Source: Chlorophyllum brunneum (lineage: Eukaryota; Basidiomycota; Agaricomycetes; Agaricales; Agaricaceae). From it: a stretch of 64,000 nucleotides of DNA. A program made the translations under genes and the position numbers. Within the stretch, counting starts at the first letter, position 1. Every line of letters begins with the position of its first letter. The DNA is taken from contig OY756141.1 of assembly GCA_963576785.1 (NCBI GenBank), positions 434,001 through 498,000 of the forward strand. Reading direction: 5' to 3'. Under the pieces are notes generated by a model, which had not been told where the DNA came from, did no database searches, and worked only from the letters and a program-made list of their open reading frames with translations. Below, in pieces: positions 14,380 through 27,099 of the stretch.

Positions 14380-16784
14380 ATGACCTCTGAGGAAAGTCCA
14401 ACCGCCAAGCTTTCAGCGCTGCAGACAGAAGGTCGCAATGTCCAATCTTCAAACATTGACATAGTTCCTACTGTCGAGATGTGCAGTAAGTCAAGTTTTC
14501 AAGGAAACTTTGCAAGTTTGACACAATGGTAGGGATCATGAACAGCGAAGATGCCTGTGTTGCCGAAGCTGTTGGACAATGTATAGGGGATATCGCTACC
14601 GTTATTGATTTAATGGCAGATCGAGTGAAGAAGGGTGGGCGTGTCGTCTATATTGGTGCTGGGACTAGTGGAAGGTATGTCCTGTTGTTGTCACCATGAG
14701 CTCCGACTTAGTTTCATAGGCTTGGGATATTGGATGCCTCTGAAATGTAAGGGACCCTTGTATCAACTGTCACCTTGTTTTCATTGGAGGTATTAGACCC
14801 CCGACCTTTTCTGCTCCTCATTCTCAGTTCGTTGGGTGTGTCCTCTTTTTAACACCATCGCGTCCCCAACTGACCCCAGTGACAGGATAATGGCTGGTGG
14901 AGACACAGCTATACGAAAGGCCGTTGAAGGTGCGGAGGATTCAACGAGCCTCGCCGTGAAGGACTTGAAGTCTCTCGATCCGCCGTTGTCCCAATTGGAT
15001 AGTTTAATTGGAATTGCGACTTCAGGTCGTACGCCTTATGTACTGGGTGGATTGTCGTGCGCACAGAGCCTTGGCGTCCTAGCGGTTGGTATCTGCTGTG
15101 TAAGACCCAGCGAAATGAAGGGAAAGGGCAGCCATGTAATTGAGTGCATCGTTGGACCAGAAATCGTCACTGGAAGTACGAGATTGAAAGCTGGCACCGC
15201 CACTAAATTGGTATGTTATTTCACCCGCAGGTTCACGGCGTGGGTCTCACTTATGAACGAGTAGATATTGAACATGATATCCACGGGCGTTATGATACGA
15301 ATTGGAAAAACCTACGGGAACTTGGTGTGCATTTTAAATCTTTTCCCTAGCCTGAAACTCACAGCACTGACTTATTCTACCAGATGGTGGACGTCAAGCC
15401 ATCCAATGTAAAACTCATGGATAGGGCTCGAAGAATATTCAGGGCGGTCCTGCCTAACACAACGGTCTCTGATTCACAAATAGACAGTCTTCTCAGAACC
15501 TGTCAGCAAAACGTCAAGCTTGCTGTAGTTGTTGAGCGACATCAATGCACAGTATCAGAAGCCGTGAAGATCCTGGACAATGCTGGGGGTGTCTTGAAGC
15601 GCGCTTTGCGCACCTCGGTGAATACTGGTGAAGATATACCGGTTCAGCTGTCAAGCGTGAAGGGTCACCTCGTAATATGCATCGACGCTGGCGGGACGAA
15701 ATGTATAGCAGTCATCGCAAATCAGGAGGGAATCATCTGCCAGGGCGAAGCCGGACCTTGCAACTTGTGAGTGCCCGTCTTGTGAGTCACACCATAGCTC
15801 ACCCTCCCCAGTGTCACCCTTGGTCATGATGCAGCCCTTTCTGCAATGAGTAGGGCAGTTATATCTGCGCTGTCAAACCTTCCTCCGAGCTCCTATATAG
15901 CTCCTGTTCTTCCGCCCAAGGAATCCATCTTCGTTGGTGCCTGGATAGGGGGTGCAGGCCTGGACCGTTCTGCTGAATTAACAGCTGTCCGACCCCGAAT
16001 CATGGCCCTTCTGAATCTTTCGGAGGCAAAGAACTTGATCGTCACTAACGACGCCACCCTCCTCTCGTCCGCCATTATTACTTCTCAGCACTCGAACTCG
16101 AATCAGTCCAATATTTCTAGTGGCGTTGTCTTGGTTACAGGAACTGGTGCAATTGCGCATAGCTATACCCTCCCTACTGACGGCCAACTTTCACTTCCGG
16201 TACCCTTCGATCGAACGAGTGGCTGGGGCTACCTATTGGGCGACGAAGGCTCTGCTTTCGCGATCGGAAGGGATGCTATTCGGGAAGCGCTGGACCACCG
16301 AGACTGTGGTTTCAACCCTACGCCTCTGGACCTCGCCTTAATGAAGTACTTTGGTTGTCAATCAGTCAAGGAACTATTACCAGCGGTGTACCTCAATAAT
16401 CCCCCTTTCTTGAAAGGAGACCAGGATCCTTCATCTATCGATGCTGACCCTAAATTACGCATAGCAGGCTTTTGTCGCACTGCCTTCAGCCTCGCGTTCC
16501 CTCCGTCTTCTAGTATTTTACCAGATCAGCAAGCGTTGGAAATTGTTCGGAGAGGCGCTTCAGCCGCGGCTGACATCGTCATTCGCCTTGCTTCTAAGGA
16601 CTCGCGTGTCCAATCTGAAACTTCCGTTCTCATTTTCGGCGGAGCCCTAGCGCAGATTGAAGCGTATCGTGATATGATTGTAGATGTCCTACGTGCACGA
16701 GGGCATGTGTTTGCACGATTGGAATACGTACTAAATGCGGCCGAAGTCGGAGTTCAAATTCTTATACGCGACTTCCTAGCATAG
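14380..16784 (+). CDS. MurQ-type N-acetylmuramate-6-phosphate etherase fused to a BadF/N-acetylglucosamine-kinase-type ATPase
   Basis: Eight exons by my reading: 14380-14485, 14533-14674, 14720-14746, 14797-14835, 14886-15210, 15265-15324, 15384-15766 and 15812-16784, giving 684 residues in one frame. Residues 1-320 follow MurQ: TEGRN start motif (16-20), phosphosugar-binding GAGTSGR (77-83), DASE (88-91), VEGAED (118-123), and the later KAGTATKL and MVDVKPSNVKLMDRARRI blocks. The Glu residues of DASE and VEGAED, positions needed for lyase activity in bacterial MurQ, are present, so this looks like an enzyme and not only a GKRP-like sensor. Residues 326-684 start with the phosphate loop CIDAGGTKC and contain GWGYLLGDEGS, typical of BadF/BcrA-type sugar kinases. 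Predicted role: MurNAc-6-P to GlcNAc-6-P plus phosphorylation of amino sugars, probably cytosolic. The stop codon is 73 bp from that of the convergent P450 gene. Confidence 0.88.
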
Positions 16785-16857
16785 TCCACCGTCGTACATG
16801 GATATCTGCAGTTGTATCGCTGTGTCATTGCTGAACATCCCGTAGTGGGAACATGGT

Positions 16858-19314
16858 TTAGTCCGTTCTAAAGCACTCCCAACCTCCGGCTTCCTTCTCT
16901 GCAAGCAGGGCCTGCTCTACGATGATCGAGTTAACGTGCTCTCCCTTTGGAACGAGTTTGTAAGGCGGAGTCGCCAACGAGCCAAATCTCCCGTGCTGGA
17001 CCCGATAATGTGAGGGATCCAACTTGCCTTCGCGGGGGACGATATCAAATGCCCAGAGGATCCTTGATACGAGTTTGATCCAAATTTTAAATATCGAGAC
17101 GGTGCACTCACCGAGTTATGAGGAGAAAAAGTTGATCAATAGCCACATGCCGACCAGGGCAAATCCGACGGCCAAAACCGAACGTAAGGTTGTAATTCTT
17201 GAACAGTGGATCTGGATTGTTTAAGAATCGTTCGGGTTTAAATTCTTCGGGATCTGGGAATAACTAGGCCGGGAGGGCGTTAGTATGTGCGCCCTGGGAA
17301 TCTGTGAATGAGCACTCAGACCTCGGGGTTTCGTGTGATTGCACTAGGATCGGAGACAGTTAGCCTGTGATATCCAATAACTTATATACCCACTAAATGT
17401 TCGCTATGATGGTGCTCCCAGCCGGAATAAACATCCCCTCGTAAACGTCGTCCTCAGTATTGGCATGTGGAATACCCAGAGGAATGAATGGGTGCCATCT
17501 AACCATGGGTTTCAGAAAGGTTGCAACTCTTCATGAGAAGATGTTAAGTTGGTGTACCGTAAAGTTTCTTTGATGATGGCCCGGATATAAGGTAGGAAAT
17601 CAAAATCCTCGAAACCAGGCATTCTGTGAACGCAGACAACAGATCTAATTTCTTCTTGCGCTTTTTTCATAATATGCGGGTTCAAGAGTACAGCCACTTT
17701 TATATCCAATAAGGATTATGCTGAAATTCTGATTTCAAAGTACCTACATATGAAGGCTTCGAACGATCCAAATATCTAGGTAATGTGCGAGATCAAAGCA
17801 ATAAATTGACTGAAAGGAGAGGATTACCGTTGAGACACCGGCGGTATATGGCGAAGCGGATACAAGCGCAATTTCCAGATCTTCCTCTCCATATTTCGGC
17901 CGTTTCTCTATGGAACGGGCAGCAGTTCCTAGTACAGAGTGACCTTTATCGAGTGCAGCACTCGTTTGGCTCAGGCACGATAAAAAGAAGCGGTCCTCTC
18001 TGTCGCCTTCTTCATCAGCTTCCCTCCTGAACCACTGTAAAGATCGCTTGGACAGTTTTCAGTTGGACCGACAAGTCTTCGAACCCATGAACCCTTACCG
18101 GTAGTTGAAGAAGGATTGGAAACTGATGTGCGCTATTCAACGTCTGTACATACGTCATTCAATGGGATCCTTACGTGGTCAACGAGGGATCTGCCGGCAA
18201 GTCTGAGGTAATACTGAATCAGGATTGGGTATTTTTCGTGTGATGCATATTCCTCACGAATGACTGAAAGGAGAGAGAGAGACCTCAGTGATATTCAGTA
18301 AAAAGAACAGAAAGAATTAATACCTCTGGAAAACTAGTATAAAACCGCTGTCAATGGCACTAGCTGCGAAAGCGGGCATTCACTCACATTTCTCCAACTT
18401 ACTGTAAAACGCGAGGTGCTTTGGACCCAGGTGATCCATACGATGACCGTATGCAACGCAGAATGCAACGGAATGCACTACCCTATATAGTTGTTTTGGG
18501 AACGGCGGTTGCTGAGGACAAAACGCTATATCCTCACCTTCGAATATGAATCTTGTACCTTTCATGGTGCGTTTCAAAAAGTAGTTCGTGTAACATTAGC
18601 TTAGTCTCCATGTCCTCAAGCAATCTGAATTCCTTGGAAGCATTCGCATTCAACGTAGCGCCCATGAGCTATGCAGAGGAATGAATTAGCCAATAGGACA
18701 GAAATCGAGGAGCACTTACGGCCCTGAACTTCTTCAACTTCGTCCCTGCTTGCTGAAGCGTTCCCTTCCATCCCCGGTAACAAATTTCTCCACTGAGGAC
18801 AATGATAACTCTGGCCCACTCAATTGCCAAGGAAAAACTCTTACGCAATTATGTTCCTTGGCCGGCTAGAATAAATATTACCCCTTTTCTCGAGTAGATC
18901 AATTGCGGTCCTGGGTGTGCTGAGAACTACAACTATCATCAGAACCCCTTAATCGTTTTCCTAATTATGGACCAAACGAGACCGATTGTCGGTTTCCCAA
19001 ACTGCACGAAGTCCATCAACATCATCACACTCCCTGAGGCCTCGTTCAGACCCCAACCTTGTTAAACCCGAAGAATCGTTGGGCTTACCGTACTCTTGAC
19101 TCCAGTGCATCAACTTGACGGCCAAAAGCACATGCTTCTTGCTGCCGAGCGCGCGAGTTAGAAAGGATGGGCCAGGGGGAAGGGTGTTCTTCCAGACCAG
19201 AACAAATCGAGCAGAAAGAGGTTTGATAATAGCGATGACAACAGGTAACAGGATGGCCGAAACGGCGAGTCCGTGCATGAAAGGATCCATGAACAATAGG
19301 AGTGGGTATTCCAT
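16858..19314 (-). CDS. Cytochrome P450 monooxygenase (copy 1)
   Basis: Multi-exon microsomal P450. The start at 19314 gives an N-terminal hydrophobic anchor followed by the Pro-rich hinge LPPGPSFL. Further exons, each frame-consistent, carry QFGKPTI, SSRPRNIIA, ERYKIHIRR, RVVHSVAFCVAYGHR and FPILLQLP; the I-helix region with AGVST; the K-helix KETLR (about 17560); the FKPERFL motif; the heme loop FGFGRRICPGR (about 17170-17200); and a last exon ending at the TAA at 16858-16860. No frame break was needed. Exon borders match P450 copy 2 at 49.8-52.2 kb position by position, so the two are paralogues. The usual acidic I-helix residue (AGxDTT/S) is Ser here. Substrate unknown. Confidence 0.82.
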
Positions 19315-21896
19315 GTTACTCTCGAAACCCGCACATGGAGCTGAGTAGCTTTATATACAAAGATGTAGACAGCCGTACTGCCATCACCTTTAATCGGAGG
19401 GCGAAGCATAGTTGACCGCTCTAGTCGTAAGGCACATTACCTTATACTAACAATTTGCAGCGTTCAGAGGCACGATAGTCGCCGCGGGTGACGGCGATCC
19501 GAGGCACTTCGATTTTCTTCACTCACAATTAATAGGCTATGTCTCGACCTGGTACATATTCGTCCCGGGGGGTGGCGATTTGTCCAGGAGCCGGGGTCCG
19601 TGAATCGGCTCGTGAGCCAATCGAAAATATGACGTACAAGCTGAGAATTCAGTTCCGAAGAGCTAAAAACACGACACCTTCCCACTCCAGCCCTTATGGA
19701 GAGGATAGTCAAGCACGATAGATTTATACTTGGTTTCTGTAGTCAGACCTCCAACATCCGTAGTCTGGATTAATTTATACTCCTCGCGTTTCCCTTACTG
19801 CTTTTCCCGAATAGCAGAAGCGATTTTCTGTCGACGAAAGAAACTAGTCAAGCAGGCTTGTACTTCATCAGGAACCTCTTGAGATAGCCTTGAGACGATT
19901 CAAGAATTTTTAGCTCCCAGAACGAAAGAAGATTCTGGATTCACGAGAAACCATTGTGGCGAGGTATTAATAGGGTGCGTTGTCGGGATTGGTCGCAGAC
20001 TTCCTATAAAACGCTTGCCATCATTGCCCTTAATAGGAGTCAGACACACCTCAGTGGAAAAGGATAAGAGCACTACCACACAATATAACCCTTCTACATA
20101 TTTCTAGGAGCTGATTGATTACAAAATCTGATGTGGATAATTTCTGAACTGCGGTAACGCTCACGCTGAAAAGTGCAACTTGAGTTTATGAACAGGTGCT
20201 CGTACCTTGCATGAACCTCTGGGGATGATGTTCTCACTGTTGAGTATGACTTTGGTATGAAATGGGCGCAATAAGTTTGGGTTCCAGGCCCAAAGGCCTA
20301 ATCGTTTCAAGCAGATACATTTATAGTTCATGAGCTATCCCAGGTGAGTGGATGCGAGGAAGATTCCATTAACGTCATCAGGCCCCTTGGAAGATTGTCC
20401 AAGTCCTGGATCCAGAAACGGTAGCGTGGTGATCCATATTGCTTGCTCCAGGGCTCGAGTTACATAGTCGAGATCACGCTGCACCTCTCCAAGGGAAGTG
20501 ATAGTAGTGATAGTCCAGGTTATAAAGACTTCAGATGTGAGCCTGAATTGAAGTACCTAGAAACACATTAATGGCGACAGTGCGGCCATGAATGTGAGCA
20601 AGCACGCAGCGATCAAGGGATTGCAAGAGAGGCTTTGAAGTGCTGAGATGCGAGTTTTGCTTTCCCAGCTATTCAATCGCAACCAGGATGGGGTTTACAG
20701 AGAACCTTTATGAACAAGGGCTGTCCGATTTTCTTCGACTGTGTCGAGGTAAATTCGCGGACGGTCTCCAGAAGAAAACGGCGACCAGGAATTGTTGAAG
20801 CTTCGAAATGATCGCCGCTAGTGAGTGGGCTTGACACCACCGTTAAGGAGCGTGCAGCTTTCAATTTGTGGGCACTAAGGCATAGACATACTGAAAAGTG
20901 CCTTTCGCTTACATTTCTTGAAAGGTACGTGGTCACAGTATAACCAAAATAGAGCTGGATATTATGACGACTGATACCGATTTGCATCTAAATCAAGAAG
21001 GTGGCCAACAGTGGGAAAGGACCAGGCACCAAGTACTACCTCGGAAATTTTATTAATAGTTCTCAAACGAAAAAAGTACTCACGCATGAGAATTTTGTGA
21101 AGTTTCGTAGGCTACACTGGAGTCCGGGGGCTCGGATAATGCCTCCTCGAGTTCATTGGTACGGATCACTCGCTGTTACTCGAACTTGCGGATGAACTAG
21201 GGATGATAGGCGCGCACCCCCACCAGTAATCCGTTTGGATTTGAGTTGTGCGCTCACCCGGAACCCCTTCCCAGGGTGGGGTCCTTCGGATTCAAAATGA
21301 GGCAGATATGTTTTACCTCGCTTCGAATTGTTTATCTACCTTTCTTAGGTCCCGAAATAAAGTGGCGCTTTTAACGTGTGAGGAAGAATCGCGAACGGCT
21401 AACCGGCTTCCGTATTCCAGACTTGCGAAAGACCATGATTGACAGATAAAGGTGTTCAATGTTTATGTGACAAGCAAAGATATCCTTGCCGGTAGATGGG
21501 AAATTGAGATCGGCAGGTATCTCAACTAACACTAGTGAATAATCGGGACTGTGTGGTCGCGGATCCGTACGGGGTGGACCCCTCTAGGGTTGTGTCAACG
21601 CTCAGTTTCTATTATGAAGACCTGCTTGAACGTTTCTCGTTCTCCTCGAGAAGCTGAAATTCGGCAGCCGGGACTCACAAGACTAGCTCAATGAGCAAAC
21701 CAGGAGTATTCGCGTGGTAAAACAGCGGCATCCATTACTATGCTGACCAGTGGCTTTATAAGGATGGCTGTCTTGCACTGCGAGCTTTCGCATGTTTCGG
21801 TTCCGCGCGGTGTCAAGCTATAAACCAGGATCACCGTCAAGTTCCGCCATCTAATCAACCACATGTTTCCCACGGTACTTCTTTATTCTCTCGCCC
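19315..21896. other. Intergenic, nothing recognised
   Basis: About 2.6 kb between P450 copy 1 and the cis-prenyltransferase. It contains only short frames without known motifs and no repeat that I can see. The last bases before 21897 are the presumed promoter of the prenyltransferase. Confidence 0.5.
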
Positions 21897-22967
21897 ATGG
21901 TCCTGCGACGTGGCCTCCAATGGATCTACAACAAAATCGTCGCAAAGGCCAAGGAATGCATCATTGCTGTCCTCACTGCCGGTCCCGTACCGAGGCACAT
22001 AGCTTTCGTCATGGATGGTAACCGGCGCTATGCACGAATACAGGGGAAGAAAGCGCAGCAAGGGCATGTCGCGGGGTTCGATGCCTTACATAGAGTATGA
22101 GCCTTCTTTATTCTTTGACGCTTGGGAACTGAAAGAACACGCGTATAGATGCTGGATGTGTGTCTCCAGATGGATATCTACTGCGTGTCTGCATATGCGT
22201 TCTCGATCGAGAACTTCAAACGATCGCCAGAAGAAGTCGATGCTCTAATGTCCCTCGCCGAAGCTAAATTACTGGAACTCTGTGGCAAAGGGTGTGATTT
22301 CTTGTTTTATATGCTTATGTGTGTGCTGAGTCCCGTTTCTAGAGATTTACTCGACAAGCACGGTGTTCGTCTACATGTTATTGGTCGAGTGGAACTCTTT
22401 CCCAAACGTGTACGGGATGCAGCACGAAAAGCAGAGAAGATAACTCGGCATAACAGTAGGTTTGTCTTCATACTTCCCGTGTCCAATATCGATAATGATC
22501 TCGCATCGTAGGGCAATTCTTAATCTGTACATGCCCTACACGTCCCGGGACGAGATAACAACAGCCATTGAAGACTGCGTGAAGATTGGGCTGACACACA
22601 ACATAGATCCGGATACGTACGTTTCGTATTTCCCCCACTTCATGAGCTCTCGAATGACTGACCATTTACAATAGGTATTTTACCAAAGAACAAATTGATA
22701 AGCACCTCATGACTACCGTCAGAGGTAGTCCTCCCGTAGACATCCTCATAAGAACAAGCGGCGTCAAACGTCTCAGTGATTTCCTCCTCTGGCAGGTTCG
22801 TTTGTTCCATATATCATATCGTACAGCCTCTGACATTTGCTTAGTGTTGCGAGAACACCCAAATACAATTTACTCCCAAGTATTGGCCCGATTTCGGCAT
22901 CTGGGATTTCATGCCCATCATACTAGACTATCAACGTAGAATCTGGAGCAGGCGAATATCCGCATAA
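21897..22967 (+). CDS. RER2: cis-prenyltransferase (dehydrodolichyl diphosphate synthase, Rer2-like)
   Basis: Six exons: 21897-22094, 22149-22291, 22343-22459, 22512-22616, 22675-22795 and 22845-22967, giving 268 residues. The enzyme elongates farnesyl diphosphate with isopentenyl diphosphate in cis to make the polyprenyl precursor of dolichol at the ER. Signatures: [14 protein letters not shown] with the catalytic Asp near residue 40, [37 protein letters not shown], and a final exon with [19 protein letters not shown]. Length and motif order match eukaryotic Rer2/DHDDS. The first 30 residues are hydrophobic or amphipathic. The gene symbol is by family similarity. Confidence 0.92.
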
Positions 22968-23029
22968 TCACCGTCTTTCCCGCCCCCGTATACTGCGGTC
23001 CTTGGTTGTCCTCCAGTTTAAATTCTAAT

Positions 23030-23331
23030 TTATTTATTTATCCGCTCGCGCACAGACAATTTACGGTCCCAAGCATTTTCCGGCTCAGACTCCAGGCGAT
23101 GATGTCTACACGACCCGAGCCACAGGGACATCGAAACTGATCCTGCGGGGGGACGGGAACGGCCTGGATGCCCGAGACTGCAGTCAGACCTACTGGATCC
23201 GAGTCGTCAACCAGTGGCAGTCATTCACGGCTGAGCAAGAGAGACTGATCAGCGGCTATCTGCTGACCGAGGCAAATGCAACTTATAATTATTTTGTGGC
23301 TCAGGCTTCTCCAAGAATTGCACAAGCCTGA
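23030..23331 (+). pseudogene. Orphan coding-like fragment, possibly catalase C-terminus
   Basis: One plus-strand frame is open for about 100 codons after a possible acceptor (GCGCACAG, about 23055) and ends at a TGA at about 23331. It has no start codon and no upstream exon that I can find. It is more GC-rich than its surroundings and reads like protein, for example YGPKHFPAQTPG, YWIRVVNQWQSFTAEQERL and YLLTEANATYNYFVAQASP. The spacing of the last part vaguely resembles the C-terminal domain of catalases, but this is a weak guess. It lies 60 bp after the prenyltransferase stop and may be a gene relic or a misplaced exon. Confidence 0.3.
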
Positions 23332-23607
23332 ATTCTTCAAGGTATTGGGGAGAGTAAGATGTGTTCGCTTTCGGGCGCCCATAATACGTCACCAGACGCC
23401 AGGGCGCCTGTTCGAGGATGATTTAATACACACTGTACGCCCCAGAGCCCTCTACAGCGTGCCTGTTCTGAGAAAACATGCGCACGAGAACGAATGATAC
23501 ATGCATCAGCCCCAAATTCTTCCGAGTACAATTTACTTTTCGTTACTATGGTTGAACGACTCATGAAAAGTACAACACCGACCACATCACACCAAAGCTT
23601 CAAAGTT

Positions 23608-26582
23608 TCACTCTTCACCACTCTCCTCCGAATCAACACCGTCAAGATCCACCTCATCCTCCTTACCCTCCCTCCTAATCTGCTCAATCCCCCCATACGG
23701 AACCTTCCCTCTCATCCACCTCCCCCACAAATTATCCACTCTACACAACCCCGAAGAGGTAGCAGAAACCAACAACCCACACGCACCAATCCCATTTCCA
23801 TTATTCCACGATACCTTTTGTACCGCCACTTCTTGTGGCCAGGCACCTGTACCCGAACTAGGCGCCGTGGATGTTTTCGTTTTGGTGGTGGTGGTTGTTT
23901 TTGTTGTTTTCGCTTTTGCTGCTGGACGATCTGATGTTTCCTATAACTACCTCGGTGAGCTCGATACAAAGAATTTGAATTTGTATAGGGACGCACTTGT
24001 GGTAAGAACCGATCTAGCATTCGAAATTCTCCAGTTTTTCGTTTAAAATCCATTTGATAGATCTTGTGAACAAAAAATGGCTATTTTTTCATTATGTCAA
24101 TGCTTACACGCTTTATTGGTACTTGAAAGAACATACCACAGATCCACTCCGTCTCGTAGACCGTAACAAGTTCGTCGTTAAACATGACCCATCTGCCGAA
24201 CCAACCCCAAGTTGTGGATGCCATTCCGACGAACTTACACTCCATATCGGTCCTTGGGGTTCCAATAACGTGTGTCCACGTCCAAGCATACTAGGCGAAG
24301 CGGAATACGCTTTCACAATGTTTTCATGGTCGATCGTTACAGGTCCGCCGCCGTAAGGGGAATACGACATCGTGCTGATCACGTCTATTTTACATATGTC
24401 AATTTAACATTCTGTGAGAATAAGGGAATGAGGATATATACCTCTAGTACGATTCATCACACTCCCATGCCCTTCCCTAATATCTGTGAGACACTCCATC
24501 CCATCATAAGCTCCACTGGCGATCACTGTAGGATCTTCATCGAGCTTGGGAGTGCCTGAAGCCGAGCTGGGTGGCGTTCTGATCCATGCAAGTGCACGAA
24601 GGGCGGATTGGTGAACAGCTAAGTAATGTGTAGGGAGAAGACCGGTGACGGAGGGAGAGTCTAGAGAGATGGAAGTTAGATAAAGCGCGGTAAGTAACAG
24701 AACCATAGAATACCTGCACTAGCAGACGATTGAAGGGCAGGGCCGATGTTGTATACCGCGATGATACCTTGGAGAGCCGAATTAGACGCCTTCATAGTTG
24801 CCCTGAGCGCCACCACTTACCATTCGTTGTACCCACAGCAATCACCTCACTATTAGCCCAGTCCAAGGACCAACAAGAAGTCTCTTCCAAAGCGATACGT
24901 ATGAGAGGTTCTGGTAACTTGACTGAAAGTATAAAATGTCGATCAACAAAAGAAAAAGTGTCATATGGGAAACACCAACCATAGACCGGTGAAGATGGTT
25001 CATTGACCACAGGCTCGAGATCCTCCGGTTCAGGTACGACATAAATTGATAGGGAGCCATCTTCAAAAGTGCCAGCGAGCAAGCCTAGCTTCCGCGGTTT
25101 TCTCGTCTCGGTATGCTGCAATTTCAAGTCAACAAGTTATTTCATCTATGGAGCAGTAGACACACCTCGTCATGACTGGGCAGAGGACACCACTTGAGAT
25201 CATGAGCTGGACCATCCTCAATACAAAGAACCATTTCACAGCGCATTCTTTGACCTTTCTGTTTCCTAGAGCTCGAAGGTTGGTTTGAATTGTCGCCATT
25301 TGCCTCCTGTGATAGCGACCAGATTTGGATGCAGGAATGTGAGGGACGGAGGACTTTGACTCCGATTTCTGGGGAATGAGAACTTGAAGGAAACGGGGCG
25401 ACGGCGAGATATTGCTTGAATCCGCGTCCTACGGATGGGATTAGGGAACACTCGTGGGTAAACGAGTAGTTGACGCACTGGCCCGATCGTCATGGTGAAG
25501 GGGACACCAATCGATGCCCCAAGCAGGCGCACCGGGATTGAATACATATGCGTTGCTTTCTGGGATAAATCCGGCTCGAAGAGATTTAGATATAATGGAG
25601 AAGAGGAAAGGTATGTGGACTTACACATGGGATGGGCCTCAAACAACTGCATCTCGATCAGAGTTTGCGCATCATATGGCCCGAAGTAACATTTCACTGG
25701 TGGCGGAGGTTTCAAATTTCCTTCTTCTGTAGTGGTGGTATCTGACGGCAAATACACGGCAGCTTCTCTGGGATGAAGAGTGGATCAACAACGACCGAGG
25801 GCCACACGTGGTAAAAACAAACGTACATACTCCTTAGTGAGGATTTGCCAACCATTCTTCACTCGAACATGACGATGCACAACTGGTCTTCTATCCGCTT
25901 CCGAGTCACCGCCGTTTCCAAGCAACTTTGCTTCTTTGAACCAACCTCGATCCTCGGCCATCTCCCACAACGGGCCGGAACCAGCATTGTACCCCCATGC
26001 CTTGTTTACCCGTTCCAAGACTTTATCATGGTTCACGCCGTTGGTCATCAAAATGCTCGGAGCGTTGAATAGTTCTACGGGCTGCTTGAGTCGTTCGACG
26101 CGTCCGTCACGTCTGTAAAGCGGAACAGCACGATGTCGATGGTGTACACTAGGCGTCGGAAGCGTATACGTCTGTCTTCTCGTTTTCGTCAAACCAGTCC
26201 CCAAATTCGGATGTCCACTGCCTTTCTTCGCCGTTGCCTTTCCTTTTCCTTTTCCCTTGGAAGTTGAAGGTGATCGGACTGCTCTGATAGAATCCATGTC
26301 CGCGTCGGAAATCAAGTTCATTGGTTGACCGTCCTCGTCCTCGGGTCCGCCTATCGCGTTTGTATCCTCGGCAACTTGTACCAGCTCCTCGTCGTCTTCT
26401 ACGTCTTGTTGCATTTGGTCAACTGCGTCCTTTTCCTTGTGGGGGGAGAATTCTGAACCGCTGGAACCGTCGGTTTCTGAGTCTATTCGTGATGTTGACG
26501 GCCCTGCATTGGCGCCTATTTCGCCGGGCTCGTCAAAGGCATAGCTTGGTTTGGATCTGCGCGGACGCAGCTGGCGTTTCAT
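23608..26582 (-). CDS. WD40 protein, probable TFIIIC subunit (Tfc6/Sfc6-like)
   Basis: Multi-exon gene starting at 26582 (MKRQLRPRRSKPS). The first 120 residues are charged and low-complexity, with a basic GKGKGKATAKKG block suited to nuclear or DNA contact. Later exons give beta-propeller signatures: WGIDWCPF-like, HDLKWCP, CWSLDWANSEVIAVGTTNG, LRALAWIRTPP, DPTVIASGAYDG, GPIWSVSSSEWHPQLGVGSADG, and a last exon with AWPQEVAVQKVSWNNG and LWGRWMRGKVPYGG. The last intron is 52 nt (GTGCGT...TATAG) and skips a misleading continuation of the previous frame. The protein closes with an acidic tail (EDEVDLDGVDSEESGEE). The layout fits fungal TFIIIC tau91-type subunits, which help recruit RNA polymerase III to tRNA genes. 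Assignment rests on remembered family resemblance. Confidence 0.75.
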
Positions 26583-27099
26583 TGGTCTTTATTTGGTGGA
26601 TGTCGTCGCCTGGATGGGGATGAGCACGTCTGACTTATCTAATCAGCCCGGGACGGCCCTAAATAGACTTCCCTTATGATAGGTTATTCCTCGAGACGAG
26701 CAGTATATAGGTGCTAATGATAATTTTGGGTATGCTGATGCACACAAGTACGTCAGACTGTCCATCCATTCCTAATTGCAGACATGCATCCATCCGTGTT
26801 CGAAACGCATTACTGTGTAGGATCACTATTTGCGACCCATGACCATGTTATTTTCGGACTTTCTTTAGACACATCCTCCAGTACATTTCTAGACCACACT
26901 CTCCCATATAAAAGTAGGTCTGTGGATAAACGCCAACTGTAACCGTCCAACACTGGGAAATTCACGACAGAGAATAGAGAGTGTGCGTCATTTCGGTATC
27001 TGGCGTCACTTGTCATGTGATTCTCGGATACGGTGACAAGGCCAGGAGGAGGATTTTGAAGACGTCAACTGGGTCTGGTATGAACAGCTACTACCCGCA
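26583..27099. promoter_or_regulatory. Shared divergent promoter region
   Basis: 517 bp separate the start codons of the TFIIIC-like gene (-) and COA1 (+). No coding frame of note lies inside, so it probably serves both genes. No specific binding site was identified. Confidence 0.5.

Noticed and set aside
23712..24053. Alternative continuation of the TFIIIC-like gene rich in Gln, Lys and Pro
   Set aside because: Produced by reading through the last 52-nt intron; the spliced frame restores conserved propeller motifs to the stop at 23608.
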